A DNA stretch of 64,000 bases, taken from assembly GCA_002898375.1 (NCBI GenBank), contig BEIN01000001.1, positions 1-64,000 of the forward strand. The letters are read 5' to 3'. Positions 7,959-16,157 of this stretch are shown piece after piece. Both the position numbers and the translations under genes were made by a program. Every line of letters begins with the position of its first letter. Position 1 is the first letter of the stretch. Source of the DNA: a bacterium HR37. Lineage in GTDB: Bacteria > Desulfobacterota_D > UBA1144 > Nemesobacterales > CSP1-2. The notes under the pieces were generated by a model, which had not been told where the DNA came from, made no database searches, and saw only the letters and a list, made by a program, of their open reading frames with translations.

Positions 7959-8579
7959 TTACCTCTGGTTAGAGGAGTTTTTCTCAGAACTTTGGGGTTT
8001 TTTGTTCTTTGCATAAACCATTAGCTGGTATCTGTTTTTGATATCCAGCTTTGTAAATATGCTTGTTAGGTGGGCCTTAACGGTCTTTTCACTGATACGA
8101 AGTTTCTTTGCTATATCTTTGTTGTTAAGGCCATGAGTAATAAGCTCAACTATCTGGGTTTCCATGGGTGTAAGCTTTTTTTTCTTCTGAAGGTTCTTTT
8201 TTGGCCCTTCGGTACCCGGTTTTTGCTTTTCCTTTATAAGGGAGAGGAGTTCTTGTGAGCTTGTATCCCTTGATACATAAAGGATATTTTGAAGAGGAGG
8301 CATCCTCTCGGGGTTGTTCTCAAGCATTATTATCCTGGTATTGGGGGTTTTTTTAGCCACCGTCTTTGAGATATCTACAGGGTCTATATTAAAGACTCTG
8401 TTATCGATAAACAGAAGATCAGGTTTTTTCTCCGTAACGCTTTTACTTATGTCTTCCCGGGAAAGAACCTCAGCCACAACACTTATCTCACCCGTTTCTT
8501 CAAGGATCTTCTTAAGCCCTTCTAGGAAGAGCCTTGAGGTGGAGGCCATAACTAAGTTTAGGGTTTTCTTTGAATCCAT
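7959..8579 (-). CDS. LuxR/FixJ-type response regulator with degenerate receiver
   Basis: C-term HTH 'LTPMETQIVELITHGLNNKDIAKKLRISEKTVKAHLTSIFTKLDIKNRYQLMVYA'; N-term REC-like fold 'PDLLFIDNRVF' without the N-terminal acidic pair. Confidence 0.85.
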   Translation of the reverse strand: MDSKKTLNLVMASTSRLFLEGLKKILEETGEISVVAEVLSREDISKSVTEKKPDLLFIDNRVFNIDPVDISKTVAKKTPNTRIIMLENNPERMPPLQNILYVSRDTSSQELLSLIKEKQKPGTEGPKKNLQKKKKLTPMETQIVELITHGLNNKDIAKKLRISEKTVKAHLTSIFTKLDIKNRYQLMVYAKNKKPQSSEKNSSNQR

Positions 8580-8891
8580 GTACTATCCTTATGTGCATAG
8601 AATCCTTGCAAATATCATACCAGTTAATATAATGGTATAGAGCACTTGGAGAATACTTCTTATTTTAGAAATAAACGTTAAAGAGTTCAATGGCTTATAT
8701 GCATATACACTATAGATTTCAAGATTTATCCTTTTCCCTTATGAGTTAAAATCTTGACATTTTTTGTCCCGCTTAATTGGCGCAATTTGAAATTATACTC
8801 CTTTTTACTTAAGAATTGAATCTAGATGGTATTTTTTATAAGCTTATTTATCCTTTATAATAAGTAAATCCGGTTAACTTAAGGAGGTTAG

Positions 8892-11024
8892 ATGCCTAAA
8901 TCCCTTGTAATAGTTGAATCACCTGCCAAGGCAAGAACGATAAAAAAGTATCTTGGCAAGGACTTTGATGTGGAAGCGTCTGCTGGACACCTTATTGACC
9001 TTCCCGACAACAGACTGGGTGTGGATATAGAGAAGGATTTTAAGCCCCAGTATGTGGTGATAAAGGAGAAGAAGAAGTTTCTTGATCAGCTTGAGAAGGC
9101 GGTAAGGAAGTCGGAGAAGGTCTACCTTGCCTCAGACCCGGACAGGGAAGGTGAGGCGATAGCATGGCACATAGTTGAGAGGCTAAAGATAAGGGACAAG
9201 GCATACAGGGTTCTTATCCATGAGATAACGGAGAAGGCAGTTCTTGAGGCTATAAGAAACCCAACAACCCTTAGTCGTGATAGGTTTGAAGCCCAGCAGG
9301 CAAGGAGGATTCTGGATCGCCTGGTTGGGTATCAGGTAAGCCCTATTCTCTGGAAAAAGGTAAAAAGGGGGCTCAGTGCTGGAAGGGTTCAGAGCGTTGC
9401 CCTAAGGCTTATAGTGGACAGGGAAAGGGAGATAGAGGGGTTTAAGCCAGAGGAATACTGGACAATAGAGGCCGAGTTAAAAAAGCTTCTTGGGGATTCA
9501 ACGCCGTTTGTTGCCACACTTATCAGGTTTAAAGACAAAAAGGTTGATATAAAGAGTGAGGAAGAGGCAAGGGGTGTAGTTGAGGCTTTAAGGGGAGAAA
9601 AATACAGGGTGGCTCTGGTTGAGAGGAAGGAGAGATTAAGAAACGCCCCTCCTCCCTTCATTACAAGTACGCTCCAGCAGGAGGCTTCAAGAAAGCTCAG
9701 GTTTCCCGTAAAGAAAACCATGTCTATTGCCCAGAAGCTCTATGAGGGGGTAGACCTTGGTGATGAGGGACCGGTTGGGCTTATAACCTACATGAGGACG
9801 GATTCCGTTAGGGTTTCTGAGCATGCGGTTGGTGAGGTTAGGGAGTACATAAGGAATACATACGGTCTGGAGTTTTTGCCGGAACAACCAAACACCTTTA
9901 AGGTCAAAAAAACCGCCCAAGATGCACACGAGGCCATACGCCCTACCTCCATTCTAAGAACACCTGAGTCGGTAAAGCCCTTTTTAACGGAGGATGAATA
10001 CGAGCTCTACAGGCTTATCTGGCAGAGGTTTATCTCTTCCCAGATGAATCCTGCGGTCTATGACCAGACAACTGTAGAGATTGAGGCTGGTGAGGGCGTA
10101 TTCCGTGTAACCGGTAGCCTGATTAAGTTTCCAGGGTTTACGCTGGTATACAGGGAAGGAAAGGAGGAGGAAGAGGAGGATAAAGACGAGGAGAAGAGGC
10201 TGCCTGAGCTTGTTGAAGGAGAGGAGTTGATGTTGGTTGGTCTTGAGGGAAAACAGCACTTTACACAACCCCCTCCAAGATACACTGAAAGCTCTCTGGT
10301 AAAGGAACTTGAGGAAAAGGGAGTGGGACGTCCTTCAACGTATGCAACGATTCTCTCTACCATCCAGGAGAGAGAGTACGTTATAAAGGAAAAAAACAGG
10401 TTGAAGCCCACAATTCTTGGCCGTGTTGTAACTGATCTTCTTGTGGAGGGGTTTCCGGAGATAATGGATGTGCAGTTTACAGCTGAGATGGAAGAGAAGC
10501 TCGATAAGGTAGAGGAGGGCAGTATAAACTGGGTTCAGCTTCTTAAGGAGTTCTACAAGGAGTTTAGCAAGCGGCTAAAGAACGCAGAGTCTTCTATGAG
10601 GAGTCTAAAGCGTGAAGGGGTTCCAACAGATGTAAGGTGCGATCAGTGTGGTGCGTATATGATAATAAAATGGGGTAGAAGGGGTGAGTTTCTTTCCTGC
10701 TCCCGTTATCCGGATTGTAAGAATGCAAAGCAGTTTGAGTACTCTGGTAACGGTGAGATAAGGATTAAGGAAAGGAGTGAACCCCAGATCAGACACGATA
10801 TAAGGTGTGACCTCTGTGGGGAGCCAATGGTGGTAAGGTCAGGTAAGTACGGGAAGTTTCTCGGGTGTAGTGGGTATCCTGCATGTAAAAACGTAAAGCG
10901 GTTTCAGGATGTGGAGAAAGGTGGGGATAGTGTGGTTAATCTGGAGGATGGGGGTAAGGGAAAAAAGCAGGGTAAGAGGAAGTCTTTTAAAAAGGTTTCC
11001 TCTTCTAAGGCCATAGAGGCTTAA
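8892..11024 (+). CDS. topA: DNA topoisomerase I
   Basis: MPKSLVIVESPAKARTIKKYLGKDF...; 'GLITYMRTDSVRVS'; C-terminal Cys4 zinc fingers; SD AGGAGG. Confidence 0.98.
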   Translation: MPKSLVIVESPAKARTIKKYLGKDFDVEASAGHLIDLPDNRLGVDIEKDFKPQYVVIKEKKKFLDQLEKAVRKSEKVYLASDPDREGEAIAWHIVERLKIRDKAYRVLIHEITEKAVLEAIRNPTTLSRDRFEAQQARRILDRLVGYQVSPILWKKVKRGLSAGRVQSVALRLIVDREREIEGFKPEEYWTIEAELKKLLGDSTPFVATLIRFKDKKVDIKSEEEARGVVEALRGEKYRVALVERKERLRNAPPPFITSTLQQEASRKLRFPVKKTMSIAQKLYEGVDLGDEGPVGLITYMRTDSVRVSEHAVGEVREYIRNTYGLEFLPEQPNTFKVKKTAQDAHEAIRPTSILRTPESVKPFLTEDEYELYRLIWQRFISSQMNPAVYDQTTVEIEAGEGVFRVTGSLIKFPGFTLVYREGKEEEEEDKDEEKRLPELVEGEELMLVGLEGKQHFTQPPPRYTESSLVKELEEKGVGRPSTYATILSTIQEREYVIKEKNRLKPTILGRVVTDLLVEGFPEIMDVQFTAEMEEKLDKVEEGSINWVQLLKEFYKEFSKRLKNAESSMRSLKREGVPTDVRCDQCGAYMIIKWGRRGEFLSCSRYPDCKNAKQFEYSGNGEIRIKERSEPQIRHDIRCDLCGEPMVVRSGKYGKFLGCSGYPACKNVKRFQDVEKGGDSVVNLEDGGKGKKQGKRKSFKKVSSSKAIEA

Positions 11025-11034
11025 GTTCTACAAA

Positions 11035-13482
11035 ATGGGTGAGCTCTTAAAGATACTTGAAGCGCTGGAAAAACCACTTAGATTTGCCTCTGGAAACAAT
11101 TTTCTTAACATACACAAGGTAAAGGGTATAGACAGGGTTGTAGAGGACCTCTCATTTAAGGCTCTTTCCCTGGAAGGTCTCTCTTCTGAGAGCGCCTCCA
11201 TTCTGGAAGGGCTCAGACGGTCTTTTGCACACTACAGCAAGCTCTCATTTCATGAGAAGAAGCGGTTGATAAGTGATTCTCTGCAGGCGGTGTCTGTGCT
11301 AAGGGAGAAAAACCTTTTTGTCTCCGGAAAAAGGGAGCAAAAAAACCTCTCCGAGATACCGATTCAGTATGTAAAGGGGGTAGGGCCAAAGATTGCCGCT
11401 ATACTGGCTAAAAAGGGTATAAAGACCGTTGAAGATGCCCTTTACTACCTTCCAAGGAAGTACGAGGACAGAAGAAGTATAAAGAAGATATCCCAGCTTA
11501 GACCCGGTACCAGGGAAACGGTTATGGGTAAGGTGGTGCTTCTTGGAACGGTTAGAACAAGACGCAGGGAGATATTTCAGGTGGTTTTATCTGATGGAAC
11601 AGGAACGCTTGTGCTTGTGTGGTTTCAGTTCAATGAATCGTTTCTTAGAGCCGTTTACAGAAAGGGGGTAACTGTGGTCCTAAGCGGTGAGGTTACACTT
11701 GACCCCTACAGCGGTTCCCTCCAGATTATCCATCCAAAACCTGAAGACGTTGAGATAGTGGATGAGGAAGAGGAGTTTGAAAAGGACTTTTTAAACTTTA
11801 ACCGTATAGTTCCCATATATCCTCTAACTGAGGGAATAGGACAGCGGCGCATAAGAAGGATTATGAAGTCTATTGTGGATACCTACTGTGGTTACGTTGA
11901 GGACCTTATCCCCGAGAGGATAAAGAGGAAAAGAGGAATTATCGCTCTTGGTGATGCCCTCTACAGGGCTCACTTCCCGGCTGAATCTGACCGATTGGTT
12001 GATCTTACGGACAGAAACTCAGTATACGCCTCAATTCCCCACAGAACGCTTTCCTTTTATGAGCTGTTTATGATGCAGCTTGGTCTTGCCTTAAAGAAGA
12101 GAGATGTTTCATCCTTACCAGGAATTGCCTTCCGTCCAACCGGTAAGATTACGGAGAGACTGCTTGCCAGGCTTCCGTTTGCACTTACCCAGGCTCAGAG
12201 GCGGGTTCTCTCAGAGATTGAGGCGGATATGCGCTCAGAGCGTCCGATGAACAGGTTGCTTCAGGGTGATGTTGGTAGTGGAAAAACGGTGGTTGCCCTG
12301 ATTTCAATGCTTAAGGCTGTAGAGAGCGGATATCAGGCCGCTATTATGGCCCCTACCGAGATCCTTGCAGAACAGCATTTTAGAACCATACGCAGGTATA
12401 CGGAGGGCCTTGGGGTAAGGGTCGCAATTCTTAAGAGCGGCTTGGGTAGAAGGGAGAAGGTTGCAATTTACAACGGCATAAGCTCAGGCGAGGTAGATAT
12501 TACCGTTGGTACCCACGCCTTAATTGAGGAGGGGGTGGAGTTTAAAAACCTCGGCTTTGTTGTAATTGATGAGCAGCACAGGTTTGGTGTGATACAGAGG
12601 GCAAAACTAAAAAGCAAGGGCAGGAATCCGGACGTCCTCGTTATGACTGCAACCCCTATCCCGAGAACCCTTGCCATGACGGTATATGGGGATCTGGATG
12701 TTTCCGTACTGGATGAGATGCCTCCCGGGAGAAAGGCGGTAAGGACCGTTGTGTTCTATGAAGAAAAGGGGATGAGGGAGAAGGCTTACAGCATAATACG
12801 TGAGGAGGTAAGAAAGGGAAGACAGGCCTATATCGTTTATCCCCTGATTGAGGAGTCTGTGAATCCGGATTTTAAGGACATAAGGTACGCTACAAAGATG
12901 GCAGAGGAACTAAAAAAGAGTGTGTTTCCTGAGTTCAGAGTTGGTCTTCTACATGGAAGAATGAGGACGGAGGAAAAGGATGAGGTAATGAAGAGGTTTG
13001 TATCCCACGAGCTGGATATTCTGGTTTCAACCACCGTTATAGAGGTGGGGGTGGATGTACCAAACGCTACGGTAATGCTTATAGAGAATGCTGAGAGGTT
13101 TGGACTATCTCAACTTCACCAGCTAAGGGGAAGGATTGGAAGGGGAGAGCACAGCTCCGTATGCATCCTCTTTTCAGGCTTGAAAAGGACAGATATAGCC
13201 CAGAGAAGGCTTTCAATACTGGAGAGAACCCAGGATGGTTTTAAGATAGCTGAGGCAGATCTCAGGCTACGTGGTCCTGGGGACTTTTTGGGAACGAAAC
13301 AGTCTGGTCTTCCGGAGTTTAGATTTGCTGATCTTATGCGTGATACAAGGATCCTCCTTGAGGCCAGGGAGGATGCATTTGAGATTGTAAGAGAAGACCC
13401 TGCGCTTAAGGATCATAAGGCCCTTTTATACGAAGTTATGAAAAGGTGGGGGGATAAACTCGAGCTTGCAGCCGTTTCCTAG
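11035..13482 (+). CDS. recG: ATP-dependent DNA helicase RecG
   Basis: 'IQYVKGVGPKIAAILAKKGI', 'LLQGDVGSGKTVVALI', 'DEQHRFGVIQRAKL', 'RLRGPGDFLGTKQSGLPEFRFADL'. Confidence 0.97.
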   Translation: MGELLKILEALEKPLRFASGNNFLNIHKVKGIDRVVEDLSFKALSLEGLSSESASILEGLRRSFAHYSKLSFHEKKRLISDSLQAVSVLREKNLFVSGKREQKNLSEIPIQYVKGVGPKIAAILAKKGIKTVEDALYYLPRKYEDRRSIKKISQLRPGTRETVMGKVVLLGTVRTRRREIFQVVLSDGTGTLVLVWFQFNESFLRAVYRKGVTVVLSGEVTLDPYSGSLQIIHPKPEDVEIVDEEEEFEKDFLNFNRIVPIYPLTEGIGQRRIRRIMKSIVDTYCGYVEDLIPERIKRKRGIIALGDALYRAHFPAESDRLVDLTDRNSVYASIPHRTLSFYELFMMQLGLALKKRDVSSLPGIAFRPTGKITERLLARLPFALTQAQRRVLSEIEADMRSERPMNRLLQGDVGSGKTVVALISMLKAVESGYQAAIMAPTEILAEQHFRTIRRYTEGLGVRVAILKSGLGRREKVAIYNGISSGEVDITVGTHALIEEGVEFKNLGFVVIDEQHRFGVIQRAKLKSKGRNPDVLVMTATPIPRTLAMTVYGDLDVSVLDEMPPGRKAVRTVVFYEEKGMREKAYSIIREEVRKGRQAYIVYPLIEESVNPDFKDIRYATKMAEELKKSVFPEFRVGLLHGRMRTEEKDEVMKRFVSHELDILVSTTVIEVGVDVPNATVMLIENAERFGLSQLHQLRGRIGRGEHSSVCILFSGLKRTDIAQRRLSILERTQDGFKIAEADLRLRGPGDFLGTKQSGLPEFRFADLMRDTRILLEAREDAFEIVREDPALKDHKALLYEVMKRWGDKLELAAVS

Positions 13483-13569
13483 GGAAGGGGTTTAAGTTGA
13501 CATTGTTTACGATATAAGTAAATTTTAGAATATAATAAAGTAATGAGTCTGGGGAGGTAGATAATAGAT

Positions 13570-14427
13570 ATGAGCAGCAGTATAAAGACGGCTCTTTTGC
13601 TGGCAGCACTAACCCTTATATTTGTTTATGCTGGTAAGCTGATAGGTGGAACGGCAGGTATGACATTTGCGTTCTTAATAGCGCTTGTTATTAACTTTGT
13701 ATCCTACTGGTTCTCCGATAGGATTGTGCTTTCAATGTATCGTGCACGAGAGGTTACCCCTGAGGAGGCTCCCACCCTCTATGGTATGGTAAGAAAGGTG
13801 GCCACACAGGCTGGAATTCCAACACCCAGGGTGTATATAGTTCCAACTCCCTCGCCCAATGCGTTTGCTACGGGTAGGGGACCAGAAAACTCCGCGGTTG
13901 CGGTTACCGAAGGGATACTCAGGCTTCTTGAACCACACGAGCTAGAAGGCGTTATAGCCCATGAGATTGCACACATAAAGAACAGAGACATTCTTATAGG
14001 TACGGTAGCGGCAACCATTGCCGGGGCCATAGGGTATCTTGCAAACATGGCTCAGTGGGCTTTTATATTTGGTGGGTTCGGTAGGGGTGATGACGATGAA
14101 GGGGCTGGTAACCTTATAGGTATGCTTATAATGGTAATCCTTGCTCCCATAATTGCCCTTATCATACAGCTTGCCATATCGAGGGCAAGGGAGTATAAGG
14201 CGGATGAAACCGGGGCCAGGTTGATAAGAAACCCTCTTGCCCTTGCAAGTGCCCTTAAGAAACTAAGCTATGGGGCGGAGAAACTGCCCTTAGATGCCAA
14301 TCCTGGAACCGCACACATGTTTATAATGAACCCGCTTAGAGGGGGAATAGCGGGTCTTTTCAGCACACATCCTCCTGTTGAGGAAAGGATTGCACGGCTT
14401 GAGAGGCTTGCCAGGGAGATGGTTTAG
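13570..14427 (+). CDS. htpX: M48 family membrane metalloprotease HtpX
   Basis: '[16 protein letters not shown]' HEXXH motif; '[14 protein letters not shown]'. Confidence 0.95.
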   Translation: MSSSIKTALLLAALTLIFVYAGKLIGGTAGMTFAFLIALVINFVSYWFSDRIVLSMYRAREVTPEEAPTLYGMVRKVATQAGIPTPRVYIVPTPSPNAFATGRGPENSAVAVTEGILRLLEPHELEGVIAHEIAHIKNRDILIGTVAATIAGAIGYLANMAQWAFIFGGFGRGDDDEGAGNLIGMLIMVILAPIIALIIQLAISRAREYKADETGARLIRNPLALASALKKLSYGAEKLPLDANPGTAHMFIMNPLRGGIAGLFSTHPPVEERIARLERLAREMV

Positions 14428-14431
14428 GTTG

Positions 14432-14785
14432 CTAGAAGCTTATAACCTTATTGGATTCTTTTATGGCCTTTGCAAGGTCAACCATGCTTGCCCACTCTAC
14501 GTTCTCTACCACCATATCCTCACTTATTCCTCTTGTCTGAGCACATTGCGTACATAGCTTAATCTTTGCCCCAATCTGTATAAGCTCTCTGATCTTTGCT
14601 CCTGTGTTCTGACCCGATATCTCTTCAGGAGGGGTTTGCCCCTTAAGGGCACAGAAAACCCCATCGTTTATTAAAAAAACCTCAACCCCCATATCCGCTC
14701 CTATAAGGGCTGCTGAGAGCCTGAATCCGTTCCATGCCCTCATGTTACTTGGTGCTTCGTTTATGATTACTACAGCCCTTTCCAT
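14432..14785 (-). CDS. DsrE family protein
   Basis: 'RLSAALIGADMGVEVFLINDGVFCALKGQ...GAKIKLCTQCAQTRGI' DsrE/DsrF-like fold with conserved Cys. Confidence 0.8.
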   Translation of the reverse strand: MERAVVIINEAPSNMRAWNGFRLSAALIGADMGVEVFLINDGVFCALKGQTPPEEISGQNTGAKIRELIQIGAKIKLCTQCAQTRGISEDMVVENVEWASMVDLAKAIKESNKVISF

Positions 14786-14807
14786 ATCTTTCCCTCCCTT
14801 GTTTTTT

Positions 14808-16130
14808 CTAGCCTTCCAGAAAGAGAGATTCAGGGTCTTCTATAAGCTCTTTTACCCGGACAAGAAACTGAACAGCTTCACGGCCATCCACTATACGGTG
14901 ATCATAGCTCAGGGCAACGTACATCATTGGTCTTATTACTATCTCATGGTTTACAACCACAGGGCGCTCTTCGATCTTGTGTAGGCCAAGTATACCAACT
15001 TGAGGGGGGTTCAGAATGGGTGTGCTAAGGAGTGAGCCAAAAACACCTCCGTTTGTAACGGTAAATGTTCCCCCCTGTAATTCTTCGAGGGAAAGGGTGC
15101 CTTTTTCGGCCTTCTCAGCAAACTCTTTTATCGCTCTTTCTATATCAGCAAAGCTCATTCTATCGGCATCCCTTAGTACGGGAACAACAAGGCCCCCTGT
15201 TGCTCCTATAGCCACACCGATGTCATAGTAGTATTTTATAACTATCTCATCATCCTGTATCTCAGCGTTTAGTAGCGGAAATTCTTTGAGGGCAGCTATT
15301 ACAGCCTTTACAAAGAATGAGGTGATACCGAGACTGACACCGTATTTCTGCCTGAAATACTCCTTCCTTCGCCTTCGTATCTCCATAACGGCACTCATAT
15401 CTATCTCGTTAAATGTGGAGAGTATTGCTGCTGTTCTTTGTGCCTCAAGCATGCGACGTGCAATTGTCCGCCGCCTTCGCGACATACGTACCCTCTCTTC
15501 CCTTCTGTACCTCTGAAGTGGGGGTATTTGAGGGGCTTCTAATGGTGTTTCTATCTCTGCCTTCTCCGTTAAGCGCTCTTCTTTTAGTTGGTATACCTTC
15601 TGCTCCTCGGTAACAGGGGCTTCTTTCTGCTGTGTCCTCTGCTCAATGTACCTCTGTATGTCTTCCTTTGTTATTCGGTTTCCAGGACCGGTTGCCGCTA
15701 CCTTTTCTATATCTTCTATACCAATTCCATGCTCCTCTGCAAGGCGTTTTGCCACAGGGGTGATTTTCTTCTTTAAAGCCGGTTCTTCTTCAGCGGGTAT
15801 TTCGGAGGGCTTTTCTTCTGCCTCTTTTGGCGTTTCTTTGGGGGCAGGTTTTACCGCTAGTTCTTCCCTTAGTGCCTTTTTTTCTTCCTCTGAGATCTCC
15901 TCTATTACACAGAGTACATCCCCCACCTTTACATCCTCACCTTCCTTTCTTTCTATGCGTGCCAGTATCCCCGTTTTCTCAGCTCCCACCTCAAAGTTTG
16001 CTTTTTCCGTCTCCAGCTCTACAATGGGTTCACCAGCTTTTACCAGTTCCCCTTCCTTTTTTAGCCAGCGAACCACTGTGGCCTCTATTATGGATTCCCC
16101 AAGTTGTGGTACTTCTACATTTATTGCCAT
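14808..16130 (-). CDS. odhB: Dihydrolipoyllysine-residue succinyltransferase (2-oxoglutarate dehydrogenase E2)
   Basis: Lipoyl domain 'PQLGESIIEATVVRWLKKEGELVKAGEPIVELETEKANFEV'; catalytic 'VALSYDHRIVDGREAVQFL'; adjacent to E1. Confidence 0.95.
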   Translation of the reverse strand: MAINVEVPQLGESIIEATVVRWLKKEGELVKAGEPIVELETEKANFEVGAEKTGILARIERKEGEDVKVGDVLCVIEEISEEEKKALREELAVKPAPKETPKEAEEKPSEIPAEEEPALKKKITPVAKRLAEEHGIGIEDIEKVAATGPGNRITKEDIQRYIEQRTQQKEAPVTEEQKVYQLKEERLTEKAEIETPLEAPQIPPLQRYRREERVRMSRRRRTIARRMLEAQRTAAILSTFNEIDMSAVMEIRRRRKEYFRQKYGVSLGITSFFVKAVIAALKEFPLLNAEIQDDEIVIKYYYDIGVAIGATGGLVVPVLRDADRMSFADIERAIKEFAEKAEKGTLSLEELQGGTFTVTNGGVFGSLLSTPILNPPQVGILGLHKIEERPVVVNHEIVIRPMMYVALSYDHRIVDGREAVQFLVRVKELIEDPESLFLEG

Positions 16131-16157
16131 GGTTGTTCTTCTCCAAAACTCCTGTTT

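Noticed and set aside
7959-8579. VpsT-like W[FLM][TS]R c-di-GMP motif (YVSR seen)
   Set aside because: YVSR sits at the receiver position normally occupied by the conserved Lys (YLLKD-like), not where I recall the VpsT motif; insufficient to claim ligand binding.
8754-8759. TTGACA boxes at 8754, 13497 and 19039 as promoters
   Set aside because: Good -35 matches, but no convincing -10 at 16-18 bp spacing; not listed as promoters.
10058-10411. Numerous long antisense ORFs within conserved genes (e.g. inside topA, sucA, rplE)
   Set aside because: They lie opposite strongly conserved coding regions, have low-complexity Ser/Leu-rich translations and no recognisable domains.
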